A stretch of 64,000 bases of DNA from Nocardioides luteus (lineage in GTDB: Bacteria > Actinomycetota > Actinomycetes > Propionibacteriales > Nocardioidaceae), in NCBI RefSeq assembly GCF_015752315.1, contig NZ_JADOVJ010000001.1, positions 186,001 to 250,000 of the forward strand, written 5' to 3'. A model generated the notes under the pieces. The model saw nothing but the letters and a program-made list of their open reading frames with translations. It ran no database searches and was not told the DNA's origin. This document shows, one piece after another, positions 32,138 through 39,939 of this stretch; position 1 is the stretch's first letter, and every line of letters begins with the position of its first letter. Position numbers and translations under genes: made by a program.

Positions 32138-33199
32138 ATGACCACGCTCCCGAGCCAGGCGCACCGCCAGGTCAACGCCTACACCGAGCTGATGGGCCGG
32201 GTCAGGAAAGAAGGTCTCCTGGAGCGGTCCCCGAGGACGTACGCCCGGCGGGTTGCCCTCCTCGGCTCCGGCTTCGCGCTCGCTCTGATCGCCCTGCTCG
32301 CCCTCGGACAGACCTGGTGGCAGCTGCTGGTCGCGGTGGCTTTCGGGGTCCTGTTCACCCAGACCGCGTTCCTCGCCCACGACGGCGCGCACCGCCAGAT
32401 CTTCGCCTCGGGCCCGAAGAACGAGTGGGCCTCCCGCATCCTCGGCAACCTGGTCGTCGGGCTGAGCTACGGCTGGTGGATGCGCAAGCACACGCGCCAC
32501 CACGCCAACCCGAACAAGGTCGACGCCGACGAGGACATCCGCCCCTCGGTCCTGCTGTTCACCCCCGAGGACGTGGAACGACGTACGGGTCTCAAGCGGT
32601 GGCTCACCGCCCGCCAGGGATGGCTCTTCTTCCCGCTGCTGACGCTCGAAGGCGTCAACCTCCACCTCGGCGCCGTCCTCACCGTCATCAAGGATCGAGA
32701 CCTCAAGCATCGGCGTACGGAGGCAGCGTTCCTGGCAGCGCGGCTGATCGGGTGGCCGGTGCTGGTCTGCTCGGTCCTGGGCCTCGGCCTCGGCGCGGCG
32801 TTCCTGGGCGTGCAGCTCGCCGTCTTCGGCGTCTACATGGGGGCCAGCTTCGCCCCCAACCACAAGGGCATGCCGCTGGTCCCGCGCGACACCAGGATCG
32901 ACTTCCTCTCCCGCCAGGTCCTGACCTCCCGCAACATCCGCGGCGGACGCTGGGTCGACCTGCTCATGGGCGGCCTCAACCTGCAGATCGAGCACCACCT
33001 CTTCCCGAGCATGCCGAGCAGCAGCCTTCGCCGCGCCCAGCCCCTGGTCCGCGCCTACTGCGCCGAGCAGGGCGTCCCCTACACCGAGGCCGGTCTCCTG
33101 GAGTCGTACGCCATCGTCGTCCGCCACCTCAACCGCGTGGGTCTCGGCGACCGCGATCCGTTCGCCTGCCCGTTCGTCGCGGCCAACAGGACGGGCTGA
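32138..33199 (+). CDS. Membrane fatty-acid desaturase
   Basis: 353 residues. The three His boxes of di-iron acyl desaturases are present: HDGAHRQ, KHTRHHANPN and QIEHHLFPSMP. Membrane helices lie between them (about 45-90 and 185-225). The third box with Gln resembles mycobacterial DesA3-like and front-end desaturases acting on acyl-CoA or lipid chains. Start ATG 32138; GTG 32129, which would overlap the permease stop, is possible. Its place in a unit led by a NarL-type system recalls desKR-des. Confidence 0.9.
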   Translation: MTTLPSQAHRQVNAYTELMGRVRKEGLLERSPRTYARRVALLGSGFALALIALLALGQTWWQLLVAVAFGVLFTQTAFLAHDGAHRQIFASGPKNEWASRILGNLVVGLSYGWWMRKHTRHHANPNKVDADEDIRPSVLLFTPEDVERRTGLKRWLTARQGWLFFPLLTLEGVNLHLGAVLTVIKDRDLKHRRTEAAFLAARLIGWPVLVCSVLGLGLGAAFLGVQLAVFGVYMGASFAPNHKGMPLVPRDTRIDFLSRQVLTSRNIRGGRWVDLLMGGLNLQIEHHLFPSMPSSSLRRAQPLVRAYCAEQGVPYTEAGLLESYAIVVRHLNRVGLGDRDPFACPFVAANRTG

Positions 33200-33210
33200 G
33201 CGGGCAGGCC

Positions 33211-33768
33211 CTACGGAGTCGGATCGACCGGCACCGCTGCCCGGACCCGTCCGTGATCGGAGTAGTCCGCATCGACCTCCACGGTCCCGGCGCCACCGAG
33301 CTCCCTCTCCCACTCCCGCGTGAGGGATTCGGTCTCGCCCTCCTCGCGAGCCCGCCGGTCGAAGGTGACCCCGATGACGTACCCGTCGTCGGACCAGACC
33401 AGCACCCCGTCGACCTCGGCCTCGAAGCGTTCGCCGCCGGGCAGGATCAGGTCGATGTGCTCGCTGTCGTAGTCGCGCATCCCGGGGAAGTCCTCGTTGT
33501 CCTCGGGCAGGCTGGAGAGCTGGACCGGTTCGCGCAGGTCGAGCTCGATGGTGTCGGGGTCGCGGACGAGCTGACCCCAGACCACGAGCACAGCGACGAA
33601 CAGCACCGGGATCGCGAGCACGCCGACGCCGGTCCACGCCAGCGGCCTCGGATTCTTGCCGGACGTCCGCACCACGGCGGCCGCGACGAGCAGGACGAGT
33701 GCGACCGCCACGAAGATCAGGAGCACGGCCGCGACGACGATGATCAGAACCGCACCACCCGCACCCAT
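33211..33768 (-). CDS. Hypothetical membrane protein with two N-terminal helices
   Basis: 185 residues. Two hydrophobic segments at the start (AVLLIFVAVALVLLVAAAVV and WTGVGVLAIPVLFVAVLVV) anchor an acidic extracytoplasmic part of ~125 residues (LPGGERFEAEVDGVLVWSDDGYVIGVTFDRR). No family recognised. The ATG at 33768 is preferred over a much longer open frame without membrane or codon support. It is convergent with the desaturase. Confidence 0.7.
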   Translation of the reverse strand: MGAGGAVLIIVVAAVLLIFVAVALVLLVAAAVVRTSGKNPRPLAWTGVGVLAIPVLFVAVLVVWGQLVRDPDTIELDLREPVQLSSLPEDNEDFPGMRDYDSEHIDLILPGGERFEAEVDGVLVWSDDGYVIGVTFDRRAREEGETESLTREWERELGGAGTVEVDADYSDHGRVRAAVPVDPTP

Positions 33769-33815
33769 GTGCTCAGTATCCCGGCCGCGGCAGTGCCCCG
33801 CACCGGCATATGCGC

Positions 33816-34226
33816 CTACCCGACGGTGGCGACGATGCAGATTGCCAGGGTGGAGAAGTAGACGACGCCGGCGAACATCGCGTGGAAGCTGACCCGGACC
33901 GGCAACCGACCCTTGAACATCGAGCGGATGGCGAGCTTGTAGGCGTTGACCGTGGAGAGGTGGCTGCCGCCCATCGCTCGCGTACGCCGCAGCAGGATGT
34001 TGTCGCCGAAGCCGTTGCCGATGGTGATGAGGAGGAGGGCGGCCCACGCCCACAGGACCTGGTCGGCCAGGACGTACGTGATCCAGGAGGCCACACCGAG
34101 GACGGAGAGCACTACGTGGGTGACGACGACCCGAGGGTGCGCGCGGCCGTGCCCGAGCCAGCCGGTCAGCAGCAGGACTCCGACCGCGGCCTGGACGAGC
34201 CACGCCACGAGGACGACGTACGACAT
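33816..34226 (-). CDS. Small integral membrane protein
   Basis: 136 residues with four hydrophobic helices: VVLVAWLVQAAVGVLLLTGWL, VVLSVLGVASWITYVLAD, LWAWAALLLITIGNGFGDN and a C-terminal FHAMFAGVVYFSTLAICIVATVG. The loop LRRTRAMGGSHLSTVNAYKLAIRSMFKG is basic. Function unknown. Likely the same transcript as the next minus-strand gene. Confidence 0.72.
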   Translation of the reverse strand: MSYVVLVAWLVQAAVGVLLLTGWLGHGRAHPRVVVTHVVLSVLGVASWITYVLADQVLWAWAALLLITIGNGFGDNILLRRTRAMGGSHLSTVNAYKLAIRSMFKGRLPVRVSFHAMFAGVVYFSTLAICIVATVG

Positions 34227-34301
34227 GAAGCGACCGTACGGGCCCTCGTGGCGTGCCGGACGGGCCGAGCCGACGATCCCCGATAGAGGGGAGGGGGCCG
34301 G

Positions 34302-35465
34302 TCAGAACGGGGTCAGCGTCACCGTCATCTCGGAGGCGTTGTCCTCGACGTACGAGGCGAAGCCGCCGACGTCGTCGAAGGCGAACCCGTAGGCCTTCCC
34401 GTCGACCGTGTGGTCGTGCATCGCCTTGCTGTACGCATGGACGGGCGCGCCCTGGTAGAACCCGCCTGCGTCGCCGGTGGGCTGGTCGGCGGAGGCGAGC
34501 AGCGTGGTCCGGTTGAAGCCGGCTCCGAGCACTGCCGCGACCGGACCGGTGATGCCGTCGTTGGGGGCGGCCAGGGCGCCGTCGCAGAAGAGCACGTCCC
34601 GGGTCGACGGCCGGCTGAACGCCTTGACCCCGCCGTCGAAGACGAACTGGTCGCCGCTGACCCGGCCGGTGAAGGTGGTGTTGTTCGCCCTCACCACGAG
34701 CGGCTCGCCGACGTACTTCGACCACACCTGGTCGATGTAGGAGTCGAAGAACGTCGTGGAGAACCTCCCGGCGTTCAGTCCGTGTCCCGGCGCGAGGATC
34801 CGGCGGTCGTCCACGACGAGCGAGCCGAAGTCGGGGGAGGCCGAGACGGCGGAGAAGATCTTCGCGCGGCCGCCCTCGACGAGGGTTCCGGTGGTCGGCG
34901 ACTGCTCGCCGGTCAGCGCGATCGAGAGCGGCACGCTGAACATGTCGACCATGGTGGTGTTGCAGTAGATCCGGCCGCTCTTGTAGGTGAACTCGACGCA
35001 GTCGTGCAGCACGCCGTAGCTGGGGTCGGACTCGACCCAGGCCGCCGGGTAGGCGAGCGCGTTGCCCTCGTTGACCTTGAACTTCAGCTTGTCGCCGAGC
35101 GAGAAGTAGATCCGCCCGGACATGTCGGCGGGGATCTGGGAGAGCGTGTCGCCGCTGCTCGAGAACGGGATCGCGTAGTCGGCGTAGCCGTCGGCGCCGT
35201 TGTCGGCGAGGGAGACGGGCACCAGCGTGCCCTCGGGCGTGACCCGGGACTGCTCGCCGGTCGCCAGGTTGGTGCCGACGACGTAGAAGTGGATGGAGGC
35301 GTTGTCGTAGGCACCGGTCCGGTTGACGAAGCGGAGCCGGATCGTGGCCTGGGCGCCGATGCCCTGCGGACGCATCGCATGGGCGGCCTGCCCGTTGGGT
35401 CCGCCGAGGAGCGGCACGGCGAAGGCGGCAGAGGTGGCGGCTAGTACAGATCGTCTGGTCAGCAT
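34302..35465 (-). CDS. Secreted GH64 beta-1,3-glucanase
   Basis: 387 residues. Tat signal peptide (TRRSVLAAT, cleavage near AAHA at 30). The body matches glycoside hydrolase family 64: RIYCNTTMVDMFSVPLSIALTG and AMHDHTVDGKAYGFAFDDVGG. Candidate catalytic residues Glu158 and Asp174 are 16 apart, the same spacing as Glu154/Asp170 of the laminaripentaose-producing enzyme. It should cut fungal or plant beta-1,3-glucan outside the cell. It has no carbohydrate-binding domain. A single gene with its own repeat-bearing promoter. Confidence 0.87.
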   Translation of the reverse strand: MLTRRSVLAATSAAFAVPLLGGPNGQAAHAMRPQGIGAQATIRLRFVNRTGAYDNASIHFYVVGTNLATGEQSRVTPEGTLVPVSLADNGADGYADYAIPFSSSGDTLSQIPADMSGRIYFSLGDKLKFKVNEGNALAYPAAWVESDPSYGVLHDCVEFTYKSGRIYCNTTMVDMFSVPLSIALTGEQSPTTGTLVEGGRAKIFSAVSASPDFGSLVVDDRRILAPGHGLNAGRFSTTFFDSYIDQVWSKYVGEPLVVRANNTTFTGRVSGDQFVFDGGVKAFSRPSTRDVLFCDGALAAPNDGITGPVAAVLGAGFNRTTLLASADQPTGDAGGFYQGAPVHAYSKAMHDHTVDGKAYGFAFDDVGGFASYVEDNASEMTVTLTPF

Positions 35466-35500
35466 GGGACCTCCCGAGTGGGGAACTGTAGGAACCCGAA

Positions 35501-35525
35501 TTACAGTAAGGGGCCTTTACAGTAA
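35501..35525. promoter_or_regulatory. TTACAGTAA repeats upstream of the glucanase
   Basis: TTACAGTAA at 35501-35509 and 35517-35525, 16 bp apart, each symmetric about its middle base, separated by AGGGGCCT-type sequence. About 35-60 bp upstream of the glucanase start on the minus strand. No regulator gene is adjacent. Confidence 0.6.
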
Positions 35526-35644
35526 AAGTCCATACTCTCGTCGGGCGGGCCTCGTGACAGCGTCGGTTCGATCACAAATACCGATCGAGTGACCAAAACG
35601 GCGGTTCGGGGGCAGCGGATGTTTCGTCAACCTCGCTAGCCTGA

Positions 35645-36346
35645 ATGCTTGTGAAAGTTGTCGTGCTCACCGGAGCCGGGATCTCGGCCGAGAGCGGTCT
35701 CGCCACCTTCCGGGACGCCGACGGGCTCTGGCAGGGGCACCACGTCGACGAGGTCGCCACGCCCGAGGCCTTCCGTCGCGATCCCGCGACGGTCCACCGC
35801 TTCTACGACGACCGCCGCCGCGAGCTGCGGGCGGTGGTCCCCAATCCGGCGCACGTCGCGCTGGCCCGGCTCGAGCAGGTCCTGGGTGACGAGCTGCTGG
35901 TCGTCACGCAGAACGTCGACGATCTCCACGAGCGAGCCGGCTCCCGCCGGGTCGTGCACATGCACGGCGAGCTGCTCTCGGCGCTCTGCGACTCGTGTCA
36001 GGGCAGGTTCGCCTGGGACGACGACCTCGCCGACGCGCCCGCCTGCCCGGGCTGCGGCAACGACACCCTGAGGCCCGACGTCGTGTGGTTCGGAGAGATG
36101 CCCTACGACCTCGACCTGATCGAGCGAGCGCTCGTCCAGGCCGACCTCTTCGTCGCCATCGGCACCAGCGGCGCCGTCTACCCGGCCGCCGGTTTCGTAC
36201 GCATGGCCGCCCTCGCCGGGGCCAAGACGCTCGAGCTCAACCTGGACCCGTCCGAGACCTCGCACCTCTTCGACGACGCCCGTCAGGGACCGGCCGGCAA
36301 GCTGGTTCCGGAGTGGGTCGCCGACGTACAGGCCCTCTCGCGTTGA
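35645..36346 (+). CDS. NAD-dependent protein deacylase (sirtuin, class III/CobB type)
   Basis: 233 residues. NAD-binding VVLTGAGISAESGLATFRD, TQNVDDLHERAG, catalytic His107 in VVHMHGEL, and zinc Cys115, 118, 134 and 137. Tyr54 and Arg57 (YDDR) form the Tyr-x-x-Arg motif of sirtuins that remove succinyl or malonyl groups, so desuccinylase activity is likely besides deacetylation. The first ATG at 35645 is used; GTG at 35651 is possible. Single gene. Confidence 0.92.
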   Translation: MLVKVVVLTGAGISAESGLATFRDADGLWQGHHVDEVATPEAFRRDPATVHRFYDDRRRELRAVVPNPAHVALARLEQVLGDELLVVTQNVDDLHERAGSRRVVHMHGELLSALCDSCQGRFAWDDDLADAPACPGCGNDTLRPDVVWFGEMPYDLDLIERALVQADLFVAIGTSGAVYPAAGFVRMAALAGAKTLELNLDPSETSHLFDDARQGPAGKLVPEWVADVQALSR

Positions 36347-36377
36347 CCCCTTCGTAATTTCTGTCACGATAGGCCGC

Positions 36378-37094
36378 GTGCTTCGCCATGCCGTGCCTAC
36401 GACCGCCCTCATCGTCGCGCTGACCAGCGCTCTCGCCGGCTGTGGCGAGGGGGAGGGAAGCCTGTCCCAGGCACGCGACTACGCGAAGGAGCCCGGCAAC
36501 CAGATCGCCGAGGACGCCCGCACCGCGATGCACGACATCGACACCGTCCACGTCGAGGGTGACGTGCTCGATCCGCGGGGCACCAAGATCACCGTCGACC
36601 TCGACGTCTCCGCCGAGGACAGCTGTGTCGGCAAGGTCAGCATCGGCGACGGCGAGATCTCGCTGCGCTCCATCGCCGGATCGGCCTGGTACCAGGGCGA
36701 CGAGGAGTTCTGGAAGGCGATCGCCCCGGCCAAGGGCGAGGGCGAGCGCATCGCCAAGCGGGTCGGCGAGAAGTGGGTGAAGCTCGAGGGCGAGATGGCC
36801 AGCCTGCGCGCCTTCTGCAGCATCGACAGCCTCACCGCCCAGATGGTCCCGGCCGAGGCCGAGGCGCAGGCGATCGGCCCGGCGATGGCCGCTGACGGCC
36901 CTGCCGTGCGCCTCGATGTCACCCATGGCGAGACCGAGAGCCGGACGTACGTCCTGGCCTCGAAGCCCCACCGGATCGTGAAGTGGACCCAGGGCAGCTC
37001 CGGTGAGCTCACCTTCTCCGACTTCGACAAGGAGTTCCAGGTCGAGGAGCCCGCCCCCGGCGAGGTCTTCGACCTCGCTGAGCTGGAAAAATGA
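36378..37094 (+). CDS. Lipoprotein, possibly LppX/LprAFG-like
   Basis: 238 residues, GTG start. Signal peptide with lipobox LAGC (Cys22). The mature domain has a pattern of beta-strands and one Cys pair (DSCVGKV, AFCSIDS) with WYQGDEEFWKAI and GEKWVKLEG in the middle, reminiscent of the actinobacterial lipid-carrier lipoproteins LppX/LprG, though similarity is weak by eye. The function is uncertain. The stop overlaps the first of three TGAGAACA repeats before the MFS gene. Confidence 0.68.
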   Translation: MLRHAVPTTALIVALTSALAGCGEGEGSLSQARDYAKEPGNQIAEDARTAMHDIDTVHVEGDVLDPRGTKITVDLDVSAEDSCVGKVSIGDGEISLRSIAGSAWYQGDEEFWKAIAPAKGEGERIAKRVGEKWVKLEGEMASLRAFCSIDSLTAQMVPAEAEAQAIGPAMAADGPAVRLDVTHGETESRTYVLASKPHRIVKWTQGSSGELTFSDFDKEFQVEEPAPGEVFDLAELEK

Positions 37095-37139
37095 GAACAA
37101 CGGCGCCTCTGTTCTCACTTTTCGCGAAATGTGAGAACA
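37092..37139. promoter_or_regulatory. Three TGAGAACA repeats before the MFS exporter
   Basis: TGAGAACA at 37092-37099, its inverse TGTTCTCA at 37110-37117, and TGAGAACA at 37132-37139. The second and third make a 9-bp-arm inverted repeat around TTTTCGCGAAAT. The set could be an operator, a terminator for the lipoprotein gene, or both. Confidence 0.6.
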
Positions 37140-37183
37140 ACTCGATTGGAATGAATCCTCGGTCGTGAGGATTGCTAAGTAAT

Positions 37184-38629
37184 GTGCCCACCTCGACGAC
37201 CAGACCAACGCGCAGCTCGGTAGGACTTCGTAGCGAACGCGGGCCGATCCTGCTCGCGGTGATGGTGTCGCTCAGCCTGGTCGCGATCGACATGACGATC
37301 CTGGCGACGGCGGTGCCGAGCGTGGTGAAGGATCTCGGCGGCTTCGAGCAGTTCCCGTGGCTCTTCTCGATCTATGTGCTGGCCACCGCGGTGACCACAC
37401 CGCTCTACGCCAAGGTCGCCGACCGGCTCGGGCGCAAGCCCGTGATGATCGCCGGGATCCTGGCCTTCCTGGTCGGGTCGCTGCTGTGCGGCCTGGCGTG
37501 GTCGCTGACCGCGCTGATCGTCTTCCGGGCGATCCAGGGCATCGGGGCCGGGGCGATCCAGCCGATGGCGATGACGATCGTCTCCGACATCTACACGCTG
37601 GAGGAGCGGGCGGTCGCGACGTCGTACGTCGCGTCGGTCTGGGCCACCGCCGCCATCGTCGGGCCCACCCTCGGCGGCGTCTTCGCCGACTACCTCGACT
37701 GGCGGCTGATCTTCCTGATCAACCTGCCGATCGGGGCGGTCGCGCTGTGGCTGCTGCGTCACTTCCACGAGAACCGCCGGCCGGCCGCGACGAGCGCCAT
37801 CGACTGGGCCGGCGCCGGGCTGCTGACGGTCGCCGGCGTCGCGCTGCTGCTCGGGCTGCTCGAGGGCGGTCACGCCTGGGCCTGGTCGTCCGCGCCCTCC
37901 TACCTGATCTTCGCCGTCGGCATCGTCGCTCTGGTCGCCTTCGGGTTCGTCGAGCGGCGCGCCGCCGACCCGGTGCTGCCGCCGTGGGTCCTCGGCCACC
38001 GGGTCCTCGCGCCGGCCAACGCCGCCAGCCTGATCGTCGGGGTCGTGATGCTCGGGCTGACGACGTACGTCCCGCTCTACGCGCAGAGCGTGCTCGGTCA
38101 CTCGGCGGTCGTGGCCGGGTTCGCGCTCGCCGGGATGAGCATCGGCTGGCCGATCGCGGCTGCCACGGCCGGCCGGATCTACCTCGCGAAGGGGTTCCGG
38201 GTCGCGGTCGGGCTCGGCGCCCTGCTGGTCCTCGTCGGCGGGGCTGTGCTGGTCACGGTCGGCGAGAGCTCGTCGTTCTGGCACCTGGCGATCCCGTGCT
38301 TCGTGCTCGGTCTCGGCTTCGGCTGGTCGGTCAACCCGGGCGTCGTCGCCGCCGGGTCGGCGGTCGACTGGGAGGTCCGTGGGGTGGCCACCGGGTCCAA
38401 CATGTTCGCCCGCTCGGTCGGCTCGGCGCTGGGCGTCGCGCTCTTCGGTGCGGTCGCGAACGGGCTGGTCAGGCAGGAGTACGCCGGGGGAGAGGTGCCG
38501 CCGCTGGAGGCCCTTCCGCCGGACGTGCTCGCGCCGGCGCTGCACGTCGTCTTCCTCGTCGGCCTGGTCGTCTCGGTTCCCCTGCTGCTGGTCGCCTGGC
38601 GTACGCCGGTCAGGATCCGGCAGGACTGA
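37184..38629 (+). CDS. MFS transporter, DHA2-like (14-TM) drug exporter
   Basis: 481 residues with about 14 hydrophobic helices. The family motifs are MVSLSLVAIDMTILATAVPSV, YAKVADRLGRKPVMIAG, RAIQGIGAGAIQPMAMTIVSD and WRLIFLINLPIGAVALWLL, as in EmrB/QacA-type exporters. The GTG at 37184 is chosen, 12 nt after GAGGA; the upstream in-frame TTG at 37172 directly abuts that ribosome site. It probably extrudes drugs or metabolites under control of the upstream repeats. Confidence 0.87.
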   Translation: MPTSTTRPTRSSVGLRSERGPILLAVMVSLSLVAIDMTILATAVPSVVKDLGGFEQFPWLFSIYVLATAVTTPLYAKVADRLGRKPVMIAGILAFLVGSLLCGLAWSLTALIVFRAIQGIGAGAIQPMAMTIVSDIYTLEERAVATSYVASVWATAAIVGPTLGGVFADYLDWRLIFLINLPIGAVALWLLRHFHENRRPAATSAIDWAGAGLLTVAGVALLLGLLEGGHAWAWSSAPSYLIFAVGIVALVAFGFVERRAADPVLPPWVLGHRVLAPANAASLIVGVVMLGLTTYVPLYAQSVLGHSAVVAGFALAGMSIGWPIAAATAGRIYLAKGFRVAVGLGALLVLVGGAVLVTVGESSSFWHLAIPCFVLGLGFGWSVNPGVVAAGSAVDWEVRGVATGSNMFARSVGSALGVALFGAVANGLVRQEYAGGEVPPLEALPPDVLAPALHVVFLVGLVVSVPLLLVAWRTPVRIRQD

Positions 38630-38690
38630 GCTCAGATTGCATCCTGGAAGGGTTACCACCGAGTAACCACTGCGTCGTAGACTCCGATGC

Positions 38691-39839
38691 ATGCTGAAGC
38701 GCGACCACTATGAGGAAGACCACGAGGACTTCCGAGCCTCCGTCCAGCAGTGGCTGGAGCGTTCGGTCAAGCCCCACACCGACAAGCACATCGCCGACAA
38801 GGCGCTGCCCCGCGAGTTCTGGCTGGAGGCTGGCGAGAACGGCTTCCTCGGGCTCGCGATCCCGGAGGAGTACGGCGGCGCCGGCGCCGACGACTTCCGC
38901 TTCAACGCGGTCCTCGCCGAGGAGCTCGCCAAGATCGGCGCTGCCTACCCGACCTGCGTCGGCATCCACTCCGACATCACCGCTCCCTACCTGGTCCGCC
39001 TCGGCACCGAGGAGCAGAAGCAGCGCTGGCTGCCGGGCGTGGCCTCCGGTGAGATCCTGCTCGCCATCGGCATGACCGAGCCCTCCGGTGGCTCCGACCT
39101 GGCCGCGCTGAAGACCACCGCCGTCCGCGACGGCGACGAGTGGGTCATCAACGGCTCCAAGACCTTCATCACCAACGGCTACTCCTGCGACCTGGTCATC
39201 ACCGCGGTCCGCACCGACCCGGAGAAGGGCGCCAAGGGCATCACCCTCTTCGCGATCGAGGCGACCAAGGAGGGCTTCTCGCGCGGCCGCAAGCTCGACA
39301 AGGTCGGCATGGAGGAGTCCGACACCGCCGAGCTCTTCTTCGAGAACGTACGCGTCACCGACGCCGAGATCATCGGCGAGCTCAACCGCGGCTTCATCCA
39401 CATGATGGAGGAGCTCCCGCAGGAGCGCGTCTCGTGCGCGGTCGCCAACATCGCGCAGGCCAAGCAGATCCTGCTCGAGACCGTCCAGTACGCCAAGGAC
39501 CGCAAGGCCTTCGGTCAGTCCATCGGTGCCTTCCAGCACAACAAGTTCCTGCTCGCCGAGCTGGTCACCCAGATCGAGGTCGCCGAGGCGTACGTCGACA
39601 AGTGCGTCGCCGCGCACGCCCGGGGCGAGCTCACCCCGGTCGAGGCGTCCAAGGCCAAGTGGTGGTCCTCGCAGGCGCAGTCCGAGGTCCTCGACCACTG
39701 CGTCCAGATCCACGGCGGCTACGGCTTCATGAACGAGTACCGCGTCGCTCGCGCCTGGCGCGACGCCCGCGTCACGAAGATCTGGGCCGGCTCCAACGAG
39801 ATCATGAAGGAGCTCATCGGCCGCGACCTCGGCTTCTGA
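38691..39839 (+). CDS. Acyl-CoA dehydrogenase, long-chain (LCAD) type
   Basis: 382 residues. FAD/substrate motifs IGMTEPSGGSDLAALKTTA and FITNGYSCDLVIT are present. The C-terminal segment is DARVTKIWAGSNEIMKELIGR, so the catalytic Glu of medium- and short-chain enzymes (in YEGT) is Ala. The motif ELPQERVSCAVANIAQAKQ carries the Glu that serves as base in mammalian LCAD, as I recall. Hence an LCAD-type enzyme rather than an inactive one. Single gene ending in a hairpin. Confidence 0.9.
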   Translation: MLKRDHYEEDHEDFRASVQQWLERSVKPHTDKHIADKALPREFWLEAGENGFLGLAIPEEYGGAGADDFRFNAVLAEELAKIGAAYPTCVGIHSDITAPYLVRLGTEEQKQRWLPGVASGEILLAIGMTEPSGGSDLAALKTTAVRDGDEWVINGSKTFITNGYSCDLVITAVRTDPEKGAKGITLFAIEATKEGFSRGRKLDKVGMEESDTAELFFENVRVTDAEIIGELNRGFIHMMEELPQERVSCAVANIAQAKQILLETVQYAKDRKAFGQSIGAFQHNKFLLAELVTQIEVAEAYVDKCVAAHARGELTPVEASKAKWWSSQAQSEVLDHCVQIHGGYGFMNEYRVARAWRDARVTKIWAGSNEIMKELIGRDLGF

Positions 39840-39861
39840 GTCTCAACATTTCGTACGCCGC

Positions 39862-39894
39862 GAGGGGCGGTCACCGTGAAGGTGGCCGCCCCTC
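39862..39894 (+). terminator. Hairpin after the acyl-CoA dehydrogenase
   Basis: 14-bp stem GAGGGGCGGTCACC with its near complement (one G-T pair) and a 5-nt loop, 23 bp after the stop. Followed by CGTCGTTC, no long T run. It marks the left edge of the restriction island. Confidence 0.75.
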
Positions 39895-39939
39895 GTCGTT
39901 CATGCTCGCAATCTGGGCTGAACTTACTAAGGTGACCCA

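Noticed and set aside
31286..33637. 783-codon minus-strand frame across the ABC permease and desaturase
   Set aside because: It is antisense to two genes with intact His boxes and membrane helices, and its translation is low-complexity.
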